Positions 12,446-24,410 of a stretch of 64,000 nt of DNA are shown here, piece after piece. Source of the DNA: Cranoglanis bouderius. Lineage: Eukaryota; Chordata; Actinopteri; Siluriformes; Cranoglanididae. A program made the position numbers and the translations under genes. How positions within the stretch are numbered: the stretch's first letter is position 1; every line of letters begins with the position of its first letter. A model generated the notes under the pieces. That model made no database searches. It saw only the letters and a list, made by a program, of their open reading frames with translations, and was not told where the DNA came from. The stretch spans positions 2,284,001-2,348,000 of the forward strand of contig CM042567.1 in the NCBI GenBank assembly GCA_023630585.1. Reading direction: 5' to 3'.

Positions 12446-13309
12446 TGTGTGCACTCTCCAGAGAAATTGTCAGTCAGTAGAAGGCTTAAACGGAAAAATA
12501 TTTCAGAATTGTAGATTGCACACAGAAACATGATCGAATGTATAAACTAAATGTATGAATTTGAATCAACACACAGCACCATCAGACTTATTATAAATAT
12601 GATTTTATGTATAGAAATGAGACTCTAAACTCAGCACACAGTCAGGATGTGATGTTGTTGAGAGTTTGGCGCCCTCTGCTGTTTATCTGCTGTAACTGAC
12701 TAGCAAAGCACCCAGGATAGAAATACTTTAACAGAAAAAATGGTTCCTGGTTGCTTACGTAGATAAAAAATAAAATTTAATGTACACAATTTAATTTCCC
12801 TCTTTAGCCCAGATGTAACAGATAAGGCACTTATTTCTCAAATTTATAATTGATTTATGAGGCTGTTACCTTCTATTAGCTATATTAGCTTCATTATAGG
12901 GTTTATATCATTTATTATTTGCTTTTATATCATTTATGATTCAGCTCCATTTGTAAAATGCTCATTGATAGAAGCTAAAGAATGTTTGATAAGGAACTGC
13001 TTTCTCTCCACACAACTGCAGCACCACTCAAGAGAGATTACAGAAATGTATGCTATCATATTCTTGATAACAATTTCTCCTATAAAGCACTTCAATGGCT
13101 AATAAAGATGCGATATGTGAGAACAGATCTGTCTCGGTGTGGACCATGAACCTGTCGTTCTGCCACATCACCAACGCAACAAACAGCACAATCATTTACT
13201 GCTGTGTGTTTATCACTGGGTAATATTTCACCAGCTATTACACTTTATTACATTCACGGATTCGTTTCACTCGTCTCAGTGGAACAATGTGAGGGGTCAG
13301 CTCTGACAC
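12446..13309. other. Noncoding DNA, nothing recognised
   Basis: AT-rich; the 81-codon frame at 12857-13102 resembles no known protein. Confidence 0.45.
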
Positions 13310-14100
13310 CGGGGAGAGAGACAGACAGAAAGAGAGAAAGAAAGAGTGAAAGAGTGAGTGCTGGACAGACAGACATGGAGGCAGAGAGACAGGGAAAGAC
13401 AGACAGAGAGAGATAGGCAGAGAGACAGAAAGATAGACAGACAGGCTTACAGACCAAGACAGCGAGACAGAAAGACAGAGCAAAAGACAGACAGACAGAA
13501 AGAGATAGACTGACAGACCAAGACAGAGAAAGACACAGATACACAGAGACAAAGAGATAGAGACACACACTGACACACAGAGCAAGAGACAGTAAAAATA
13601 TAGACATACACAGACGGAGAGGAAGAGAGACAGGCAGATACAGATCGAGAGACAGGCAGATACAGATAGAGAGACAGGCAGATACAGAGAGAAAGAGGCA
13701 GACAGATACAGACAGAGAGACAAGCAGAGAGGCAGACAGATACTGACAGAGGCAGACAGGGAGACAGGCAGATACATACAGAGAGGCAGGTGCAGACAGA
13801 GAGACAGACAGATAGAGAGACAGACAGAGAGAAAGATAGGCCGATAGACAGAGACAGAGAGACACAGATACAAAGACAGACAGATTAGGGAGACAGATGG
13901 GAGACAGGCAGTTACAGACAGAAGTAGACAGAGGCAGTTACAGGTAGCGAGACAGGCACATTCAGACAGAGAGACAGACAGAGAGGCAAATACATTCAGA
14001 GAGGCAGACAGAGAGAGGCAGTTACAGAGAGAGAGAGAGAGGGGCAGATACAGATAGAGACAGTGAGACACAGATAGACAGACGGACAGGGAGACTGACA
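13310..14100. repeat. Long imperfect GACA/GAGA array
   Basis: About 790 bp of GACAGACA, GAGAGACA and CAGATA variants, including a higher-order unit GAGAGACAGGCAGATACAGA repeated near 13620-13720. The long open frames on the opposite strand (Ser/Leu/Cys-rich) are products of the repeat. Confidence 0.88.
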
Positions 14101-14489
14101 GGGGACATTTAGCTAATATCAGTAGAATAACTGTACATTTAAGAACAGGAATATTTTAAACACAATGTAAACAGACTTTTCAACTTTATTCAACAACTAA
14201 AATGTAATAATTACAGTACAGTACATGTGTACGTGTGTATATACAGTATAATGCCTAGTGAAGTGTCCTGATATTATATTAAAAAAAACAAAAAAAAACA
14301 GATGATATAAAGGTGAAGCGTTTGAAGTGTTCCCATATCACTATTCCCTAAATTAGAGTTGGAGTTAAAATTAAAGTTAAAGTCAGGAATAGAAAGAACC
14401 CACCATGCACAGAATGATTGGACTTGAATTAAACTTAAGGACAATAAAGCAACCAATCTGATTATAAACCGAACGCGTGACCGTAGAAT

Positions 14490-14665
14490 CGACGGCACAA
14501 AGCAAGGAATCTGCTCTGTAAGGAATTAAACCGATAAACTTGTGACACAGATTGTGCACTTTGCTTAATCGTTGGTAAATTGCTGTGGTATAAGAGGAAG
14601 AAAACACTTCGGGATGTGCTGTTATAGGAAATTAATCACCTCTGCTTCATCACACCACGTCTCAA
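14490..14665 (-). repeat. Family A repeat, fragment
   Basis: Contains GCTGTGGTATAAGAGGAAGA, ACTTCGGGATGTGCTGTTAT and a following AGGAAATTAATC segment. Confidence 0.6.
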
Positions 14666-15741
14666 CAGTGTCGCATACAGCTCGTTTGCTAATTCAGAAG
14701 ATGTAAGCACTACTTTTTGCTGTGCCATTCAGGCCCATCAGCTCCCCCTGCTGGCAATGATTTATTTAATCTCCACACTCTTCGCCATATGATAATCAAA
14801 ATCAGGTCAAATCTTTTTCTAAATTTTTCTCACATGATTAATTGATATAATCTACATTTTAAGGGGCGCCGTTTATCCGGTAACACACGACCGGATAATT
14901 ATTCCAATCTGTCTAGTGCTAACAAAAGCGTAATTTTAAGAAGAGTGATTTAAAAAAATGATGTTGTCTCAACGTCCTCCAACGAGCTGCAGGAGATCTG
15001 AATACGTCGTCGGCTACGTCGTTTGAGCTCTGAGTGCTTTCACCGCCCCCTGCTGGTGAACATTTATTTAATCGCCACGCTTTTTTTGAGACAAACAAAA
15101 TCAGTTTCCTGTTTAGGGCGTCGTGTATCTGGTATCTGGTTCAAAAAGCCGAAATTTAGGAATGTGTGTGGAATTTAGCAAATTAGCGTGTTTTCGGCTA
15201 CGTTGTGCGCTCCAGCTAATTAGAAACGAGTGTTTTTCATGGTCTTGGTATAAGAGGGAACATACAGCACTAAGATTCATCATATTATACAAAGACATTA
15301 GCAAACATTAGCAGTGTGAGTGTGTATGTGAAGGACTAGATAAGACAGCGTTATGAAGTGTGTGCGTGTGTGTGTGTCTGTTTGTCTGTCAGTCTGTCTA
15401 TCTGTCTGCTTGTCTGTCTGCTCAGAGACATGTGTGAACTGCAGTCTTGGTGAGACAGCTGTCCATCTCCAGTGTCATTTCTGCAGCTGGTATGTGTGTG
15501 TAGAGCTGAGCGCCAGGCTGTACGGCGAGCAGAGGAACTCCAGCTAGAGCTGCCAAAGAGTGGAGAGACAGGAGTGAGTTTGGAACGTTGTCCATGTTGT
15601 CATTTGAAACTGTGAAGTTCAGCAAAAAAGAAAAAAAAACAAAACAAACAACAACATAAAAACCCAGAAACAGAAATATTGGCTGTAATGGTACAAGTAT
15701 TAATGACAGAAGCCCAGAAGACAGACATCAACATCCTGCCT
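14666..15741. other. Noncoding DNA, nothing firm
   Basis: Two short related stretches carry CCCCCTGCTGGCAATGATTT (near 14745) and CCCCCTGCTGGTGAACATTT (near 15045), each followed by TTTAATC. This suggests a diverged duplicate of about 300 bp. Confidence 0.4.
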
Positions 15742-15742
15742 T

Positions 15743-15808
<66 letters not shown>

Positions 15809-15827
15809 TGTGTGTATGTGTGTATGT

Positions 15828-15921
<94 letters not shown>
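15742..15921. repeat. (GT)n microsatellite, about 180 bp
   Basis: GT repeats with a few GTAT interruptions at 15801-15835. Confidence 0.97.
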
Positions 15922-15923
<2 letters not shown>

Positions 15924-15959
15924 AACTGTTAGAGTTGTTGTAACACCTAGAACTCAAGT

Positions 15960-17060
15960 TAAAAAGAACTAATCCCAAGAACGCTTGAGAAACCCTACAG
16001 TATTTTCTAATAGTACAGCAACACCGCCTAAAATCATATTGAACAAGTTTCAGAACTGGGGTAGGGTTCTTTATATACATAGAACCTTACACTATTAGAA
16101 AATTTTGAATTCACAAGGGATCTTTGGTTGTCCCCTCTTTGGGGAACACTTAAAATTTTATGTAGAACTCTACAAAAAACCTTTTTACTAGAACCCTACA
16201 CAAATCTAGAACCTTCTTCTGGGGGAACCGTTAAAGGTTCTAGGTACAAACACACAACAGTGTCTCCCTATCAAAAAGGGTTCCAAGTAGAGCCATTTTA
16301 GGAGTCTAAGAACCCTTAATTACTCAACAAACCCTTCAAGAACTCTTGAAGATCCCTTTTTTTCTAAGGATGTATCAAGTACCAAGATAGTGAAATTTAA
16401 AATGTCTGACAGATGGTGATTAAAAATATGATTCCAATAATTATGGCTCCTAAAAGGGTTCTACTAAAAGGTTTCTGCTTGGAACCCTTTTTGATAGAAC
16501 CCTACACACATTTAGAAATCATAAGGGTTCTACAGTTATCCCTCTGGAAGAACCGTTGGAGATTTTAGGTACAACCCTACAACAGTGTGTCCCCAAACAG
16601 AACGGGTTCCTAAGAGAAGGGGTTCTTGGTTCTTAGGCTCCTAAAGGGGTTTTAAAAAAGTGAACCCTCTTTGATAGAACCCTACACAAATTATACACAA
16701 GCTAAGAACCCATAATTGTCCAACAAACCCTTAAAGAACACTTAACAAACCATTTTATTCTAAGACGATATCAGATACCAAGACAGTTAAATTTTAAATG
16801 TCTGTCAGGTTCTAGGTATTAAGAAGAAAACTGTAACCAAAAATGATGGGTTCTTGGCATCCTAAAAGGGTTCTAAAAAACGGGAACCCTTTTAAGGGTC
16901 CTTTAGTTCAGATTACATGTAGAACCCTACAATCAGAAAGGGTTCCAAGTTGAGTCTGTTTAGTCTATTTAGGAGTCTAAGAACCCTTAATTACTCAACA
17001 AACCCTTAAAGAACCCTTGGAGAACCCATTAAAAGAAAAAAGATAATTGGTACTTGATTA
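15960..17060. repeat. Tandem block of GGGTTC-type repeat, unit about 400 bp
   Basis: The segment ACCAAGATAGTGAAATTTAA near 16381 recurs as ACCAAGACAGTTAAATTTTA near 16778. GAGTCTAAGAACCCTTAATT near 16300 recurs near 16972, with a third, looser copy near 16702. Motifs GAACCCTACACAAAT and AAAGGGTTC are spread throughout. Confidence 0.7.
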
Positions 17061-17135
17061 TGGGTAGTTATGGGTTCTTAGTGTTGTAAGATTTTTACGG
17101 GTTTTTAGCTGCCAAAAATGGGTTCTAACCACTGA

Positions 17136-17137
<2 letters not shown>

Positions 17138-17217
<80 letters not shown>
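17138..17217. repeat. (AT)n microsatellite
   Basis: An uninterrupted AT run of about 80 bp. Confidence 0.95.
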
Positions 17218-17221
<4 letters not shown>

Positions 17222-17794
17222 TGGATAGCTCATAGAATTCTAAACTGCCAGCTGTAGGTGAAGCCACCGGAAATGCTCTGGCGGCCATTTTACTATTCCC
17301 TTCTGGCAGAGGGCAACGGACGAAAACTGTTAAGGTGACCCGATGTGCTGCTTTTAACTGAAAAACAACATCGCTAAAGGATGTACAGAAGTGCCCACAG
17401 GTTGTAATTTATACAGACCATGTACCTATTAAGCACAAATGTGTCATTATCCCCATGTAGAGTGGGCATAACGATCATAATCCTTAATAATCAACAGTAA
17501 ACGTACAACATCAAAGTGTATAAAACACCCCCCTTTTAAAGCAAAAGTACCCAGTAGTGTTTTTATAGCGATTTCACTCCGCGCTGTTTCAGCTTTGTGG
17601 TCAAAAGGTAAGAACAGAGAGCTTAGCATCAACCGGCGGCTAAACACTAAACACTAATACTTACACACTAAAACACCAACACTTCAACACTACTGTCATC
17701 TACTGAGGGGAAAGATGGATAAAAAGTGCATGAGAATAAAATGAACCGGTCCTGGAAGGTAAATAAAAACACGTGTAAGAATAGTGTATATTAG

Positions 17795-17915
<121 letters not shown>

Positions 17916-18174
17916 AATGAACTGGTCCTGGAAGGCACATCATCCCGTTGCGAACGAGTTTATATTTATGTGGTTAAATATTCCCTGTACACAAATATCT
18001 GCTGTATATTTGTTTCATGCTTCAGAGCTCCAACCACTGATCTTATATATATAAATCAATGATTACGACCCATAGTGAGTTCAGAATGTTAGGGAATACA
18101 AAGATGGCGGCGCAGTAGCTTCACTGTTGGCGACGTCATGTTCTATCCAGTTATATATATATAGATCAGTGGTT

Positions 18175-18350
18175 CTAACTCTTCCTGATTAAAAAAAAAA
18201 AACAAAAACACTTTGCAGGGTTCTACATACAACCATAAAGGGAGACACCATGGGTATCACTTTTAGAGAACGTTCCTTTAGTTAGCTAATATTTCCCCAA
18301 CTATCACAGTAACACTTGAGGAACCCTGTCCTTTTTCAAGGGTGTATACA
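18175..18350. repeat. GGGTTC-type repeat fragment overlapping candidate HNF4 exon 9 end
   Basis: Contains GGGTTCTACATACAACC, TTAGAGAACGTTCC and CACTTGAGGAACCCTG. It touches the stop codon of the proposed last HNF4 exon. Confidence 0.5.
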
Positions 18351-18541
18351 GCATGTAGCACTTAAGACCGATTCTGTTGATTTCAGTTTGGATTTCAGTT
18401 TAATTGTTAGCATTGACTCACAGGACGGAACAGGGAGGATGACGGAGGTAAAGTTTGGCAGTGCCACTTGTTCCGGGTGAAGGTTCCGTGGCAGAATCGG
18501 GTCTACGTGAGGGCCGAAACCGAGCACTTCTGGGTTTGAAC
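18336..18541 (-). CDS. hnf4b: HNF4 candidate terminal exon 9 (F domain)
   Basis: The first open segment downstream of exon 8 has a good acceptor (TTCTACAG), is in phase with the exon 8 donor, and adds 67 residues (376-442) before TGA. It contains PHVDPILPRNLHPEQVALP and FTSVILPVPS. This is weakly like the HNF4A stretch after AF-2 (histidine/proline-rich, then a hydrophobic NVIVANT-type patch). The last 25 residues are lysine/serine-rich and unlike known HNF4, and the end runs into a GGGTTC-type repeat. No poly(A) signal was assigned. It could instead be intronic, with the true F-domain exon further away. Confidence 0.55.
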
Positions 18542-20175
18542 CTGTAGAAGGTCAATGAGGTGAAACACAAATCCAGGTTCATCCATTTTCTACATCATCA
18601 CTTCCACCAGGCTCTCAGCAGAGGAACCGTGGTTCTGCAGGCTTTAACATTTGGGATTTTAAACCTTGGCATTTTGGGATTTTGGCCTAAAAACCACAAC
18701 TAGACATTTATATAAAAAAATTTTTTGCCATAAAAATTAGATCTAAATTGACATCTGGTCGATGGAAGCTGCTCCAGATCTGCACTAGCATCTGTTACCT
18801 GTGGCTGACTCTCCGAGCAGCATCTCCTGCAGCAGGCTGTCCATGCTGGCTTCTCCTAAGAGCCGAGCGAGCTGGAGCTGCTCCACCATGTGCCAGGCGG
18901 TGCTCTGCAGTGGAGGCAGCAGGAGAAGCAGTTCCCCAAACCGGCCGCGCTGCTCGCACGTCGCCTCGTCCAGCAACACGTGGGCCTGGAAACGCAGCCT
19001 GCGCACCATCTGAGCACACTCCAGCCCCGGGCAGTCTGGAGGAGCATGAGAAAAGAAAACAATTGTAGGAGCAATGATGCAGAAAGATTCTGGGAGCATT
19101 TAGGGTTGTTGATAGGTTTTAAAATCATATTCAGTACTTTTGAACACTTTAAAGATCTGAAAAAAAAAAAAGAAAAATAATATCAACACCAGAATAACCC
19201 CAAATGATGTCAAATACGCCATGCTTCATGTTTTTTGTTTTTTGTTTTATTCGGATTGGACAAGAAATATAATATCTCACATCCCGTTGTTTGCTTCTGG
19301 TAGTTCAAGACAAAGAAATTCTGACTTATGTTTAATGCAAGCTCTGTTTTAATTTGTTTTCCCACATTAAATACTCGAGGTCGCACCCATGACTGATGAT
19401 GAGCTTATTTGGGGGCGGGGCTTATACTTCACATGGAAGATGCACAATTTCATACATGATTTTTGTGCATACAGGTTTGCAAAATGCTAGGGACTAGGTC
19501 CATCCATTATCCATTGCAGTTTTAAAAATTTTCCTCAACACTCAAGTGCAAAGAGAACAAGAGAACCTGCAAATGCAGAGCTGTAATTACAAAAACACAA
19601 CGGTGAGGTAATTACAGAGCTCCAGTCCTGTGAAAATCTGGTTTTAAATATCGAGCACCATAACAACCCTTTCCCCGTCACCACAACAGTAGAAACAGGA
19701 AGTAAGGCGACAAGTTGAACCTAATGTATGCCACATTATGCCAAATCTCTTTGGTTTTATTGCAGGCATATGATTTTCCGTACTCTAAATCATGAATGTT
19801 GCTTTAAAAAGTATGTAGATCATCAAAAAAGGTATATGACTAGGAATTTATATGACTTTATGTGACATGTGTAAGGAATGCCACATGACACGTGCAGTTG
19901 TTCAAAAATAATCGGTGTCATGCGGCATGACAGGAAGTGCATATTATGTTATTTTTGTATAACGTCACAGTTTGAATTGTGTTATTCCGCTTATACCACA
20001 GCACTTTGCCAACGATTACGGTGTTTAATTGATTATTGAATGACACATCGAACATTTTAATGGTTTTAATGGTTTATAGTTAAGATTTAATGTCGCGGAA
20101 CATCAATGAGACAAGAGACAAGTTCCTGTTCTCACTTACGTTATAGCAATGATAAATAGTCGTTCTCTGACCAGC

Positions 20176-20218
<43 letters not shown>

Positions 20219-22305
20219 AAAAATACAGCTTATCATTGTAAAAAGCAGAAAGCGTAAACTCATCTGTCCTGGAAAACTTTACAAAGTGCTGACAGCCAAG
20301 ACTCTGTCCATAAAAATTAAAGAAATGTCTCCTAACAAATACGCCACCACATCAACGATTATACAGTTTACTTTGTTGAACAGCACATTTTTAAAAATCT
20401 GTTTATTATTAGTCGTAGATTATGTGGAGTGTTTGCTGTACAAGTCCCTGTGTATGAGCTATTACCATAGAAAAAATAGCGTATTAGAACGGGCGCATTA
20501 AACCTGTCGTTCATGTTACAGCGGGAGCTACTGTCCGATAATACACACCTTCTGACCAGTCTGATGTGAGAGCTCAACCTCAATCTGGTACAACTTTGTG
20601 TAAAGAACCCACGATAATGCTTCCTGAAGCGTTTCTATCGGTGAAAACCTGACATATGAGAATTGTCTTAGTGTTCATTGGGAAATCGGTCTTTCTACAT
20701 ATTTTACATCTAACCTCAAACCAGTTTCTTGTTACCGTTAACCGGTCCATTGAATTTTAAACTTCAACTCATTTTCATTGTTTGCTTGCTTCCTCTATCA
20801 ACAGATAAAACAGAGTGCAGAAAGTGAAATAAACCCAGTATTAGGTACGTAAGAACAGAAACACAAAAAATTCTCAAAATATATTAGAACAGGTCTAAAA
20901 CTGATTAGACCTTAAATCACAGCCTCATAATTTAATATCTAATATTGAGACATTTTATGAGCGTAAAATACACACATTTATTATAAGATTTTTTTGGGGG
21001 GGAATATTTTAAAAGCGGGAACCCTGGAAAACCTGACTATCATGGTATAGAAAGTGGAGTGAAGCGTTAGTGTAAGCAGTTCTCTCACACAGAACCTGAC
21101 AGTCCTCGGCCATTTTGGCTCTGATTTTATAATCAGTCTCTCTGGCCAACAGGTGAATACATTCCAGAACTTTCCAAGTTATTAATAGTTTTCCGTAAGA
21201 CACCATGAAACCAGAACGTTCAGAGCGGGACGGTTTTGGAAAAAGATTGAGGTGAGGTGAGGTGTGGTGAGGTAATGGGCAAACGTCGGTGACCCGTGAC
21301 TGACCGGGAGCGAAGAAGACGATGGCTCTGAGACAGGCGAACTCCGTGTCGGTTATGTCCAGCTCTCTCAGAGGCCTGACCAGCTCTTCTAAGACACGTG
21401 CTGCCACTTTGGACAGCTCCAGCTCTGGACCGTTCACGGGGATGATGAAGTCGTTTCCTGAGAGGAGGAATCATAAGTGTAATCAGCGCTCACATGAAGA
21501 CACTTAACGCTTTTAAGGTAAAATCCACAGCTGTACATTACCTAGCAGGATTACATCGTTGTAGGGTAGCGAACGACGAGCCACGCCCAGGATGAGGTGC
21601 TCAGCAGAGTGAGCTCGTAACAAGCTGACCTGCATGTAAACACAACACGGACGACATGATTCGTTCACGTACACGTATAAAAGACAAGACAAAGTGAGAC
21701 GGGTCTGGAAGCACAACACTCACTGTCATGCTGTTATAGGAAAATAATCAATGACAGGATGGCTGATGAAGCAGGAGTTACTGTTACCACACTGAAGTTA
21801 ATTATTTTCCTATAACAACACGTTCCAAAGTGTTTTATTCCTCTTACACCACAGCAATTTTCCACCAGTTAAAGTTTGTTAATATATTAAAGAAAGATGC
21901 ATCATTTTGTTTTTATCTGTTTATAGTTACACTGTTAAGGAATTAATGTTGTTAATTAATGCCCCAAGTTAATTGAAAGTTCATTAGTTGTCTTTCCCTC
22001 ACTTTCCCTTGAAGTTAATATTCATTTTGTGCCTAATTAGAGCAACGTATGTTGTGAGATACAATAAAACAAAATACAAACTAGACACAACATGCAGAGT
22101 TTTTTTTTTTATTTGGCCTCTGTTAATTAAAGCAAGAATCATTATTATTATTATCTTTATTATTATTATTATAATTTTTTTTGTAAATAAAATATTTGAC
22201 TGTTTTGCTTTTTAAAGAGCTATTAATAAATTAAATAATATATGAATAAATTTTTTCCTTTATTTTATTTATGTATTAATATATGAATATAATATTTTAA
22301 ATATT

Positions 22306-22388
<83 letters not shown>

Positions 22389-23034
22389 ATGTCTTTTTAA
22401 TCCTCTTTTTTCTTGAATCATATATATCATTTATGGCCAGATTTGTGTCACTAACCACTAACCTTTAAAGAAAGGCTGTTTGCTAAATGTCAAGGTTTAT
22501 TAATCAACATGAGATGAAGCACCTGATGAAACAGACACAAACATGGCCTACCCTGTCGTCCACCGGCAGCTCACAGAACTCGGGGAGGCATTTCGCCCAT
22601 TCCACCAGGAGGAGGAGCTGCTGTTTTATGGATTCGCAAACATCGGTTGGGCGAGCGATCTTCTTCGTGATAATTTCCCTCATGGCCGGCGTCAGAGCGG
22701 AGAACTGCACGAAGAACCAAAACAGTGAGCTCAATGTGGCTGAAGAGCAGAACGATGCTTTAGACAGACAATACGAGATGGTGATGCATCACATTTACAC
22801 ACACGATGTTTAATAAGAGCGAGAGGAAGTTCTGCACGGTCTAAAATAAATTCTCCATCGCTCTCGGATGAAAGCCGCATGTGAAACAGCCCTTGATGGA
22901 AAACATCCCACGCTCATTTTGCGCCTCATTACTCAATCATGCAGTTAGCTCTTTCCGTGTGCTCGTTTACGTCGTCATGTCGAAGCCTGGTTGTTATTAC
23001 ACACACACAATTCACAATTCAAGTGCATGGTTGT

Positions 23035-23085
<51 letters not shown>

Positions 23086-23824
23086 AAACCCCAAAACGCC
23101 CAAGTTCCGAGCTCGTGCACTTCAATTAAACAGGCTGTGATCAACTTCAGTCCTCAGGTGGTTCCACTGATCACTGAGGGAACCAGAGGTGCACAACTCT
23201 CATCTCTTATCTCTGAGGATTGCCTTAATGGCGGCTTCACTCTGAGCTTGTACAGAATATTCTAATCTTTCCCTAGATCAGTTCAACAGACTCATCATTG
23301 ATTCGCTTTGTTGTGGTTATGATGCCTACCTGATGTGTGCGCTCTTCTGCTTTCAGGAGGATGCTGATGGTCAGAGTCCCGACTCCCTGAGCTTCTCTAC
23401 GGCAGCTGATCCTGTCTCGCTCGTTCTGTACAGCTGAGGCAAAGAAAGTGTTCTGTTTGACCATGGACAAAATTCAATGTTTACAAGATTTGTTTTTCAG
23501 TAGTTTACTCCAGTAGCCCGACCTAAACATTGCTTCTTTACTTAACTCCAAAATAAATCACAATTCTGCCATATTTCTATTAAAAAAATATTAATTTGCA
23601 TGTTCATTGCCCACACTTTTTGCCATTTTTATGAACATTCTCCATTTTTTATTCAAATAAAATCTTCCTAGAAATTCATATCACTTAATTGACCTCATTT
23701 TTACTCACAGCAGCATTGCATCCCTGCTTCATAGTAAAGTCTGATAGTGAAAATTTCTGATCTTTTTTTTTTTTTTTTTTTTTGAGGGACAAACTCCACG
23801 TTTCTAGCAGGAGCAAATAGGGTA

Positions 23825-23866
<42 letters not shown>

Positions 23867-24375
23867 TAATAGTGTTCACTTCCATGCTTAGCTTCCATCG
23901 AGTTATTATTGCACCTAGTGGTCAAAAGTGGGAACTGCAACACACAGTTATAAACATCCATATTTCAGGATTTTTCCTGCCCCACACTCGCTCTATGAAC
24001 GTTTTCACTGGAGGAGGAGGAGCGGACCAGACATATAATGACCGGGTTGCCAGATTGGGCTAGTTTAAAATACTTTGCATGCCTTAAGATCTTGTTTTAT
24101 AGCAAACAATCTGAATTAAATGTAATAAATTTGCAATGGTAAAGTGTAAGTGCAGACAGTGTGTCTATCATGTACAGAGCCATTTATATTGTAAGATATT
24201 ATTATATATTACAAAGATTGGGAAAGGGAAAGGTGTATTATGGAGTGGGTAATGTCCATACATCAGAAATATGTGTGAAATATTTGTTTCCCACTCAAAC
24301 ACTGAGAAAACAATGAAATATCTCAATTTTCTGATGCTCAGATGTTTGGACTAGTTTCAGGTCTTTTGCATGTTT

Positions 24376-24410
<35 letters not shown>

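Noticed and set aside
13238..14071. 277-codon minus-strand frame rich in Ser, Leu and Cys
   Set aside because: It is the complement of the GACA/GAGA array; such repeats stay open in several frames at once and the product resembles no protein.
15679..15972. Cys/Val-repeat open frame
   Set aside because: Translation of a (GT)n microsatellite.
18785..18798. HNF4 ending by read-through of exon 8 after four extra residues
   Set aside because: A proper GTAACA donor and an in-phase downstream exon fit better; kept only as a possible isoform.
18748..19068. 106-codon plus-strand frame over HNF4 exon 8, and other frames at 18785-19180
   Set aside because: They are antisense or out-of-frame shadows of the GC-rich exon 8, which has clear homology on the minus strand.
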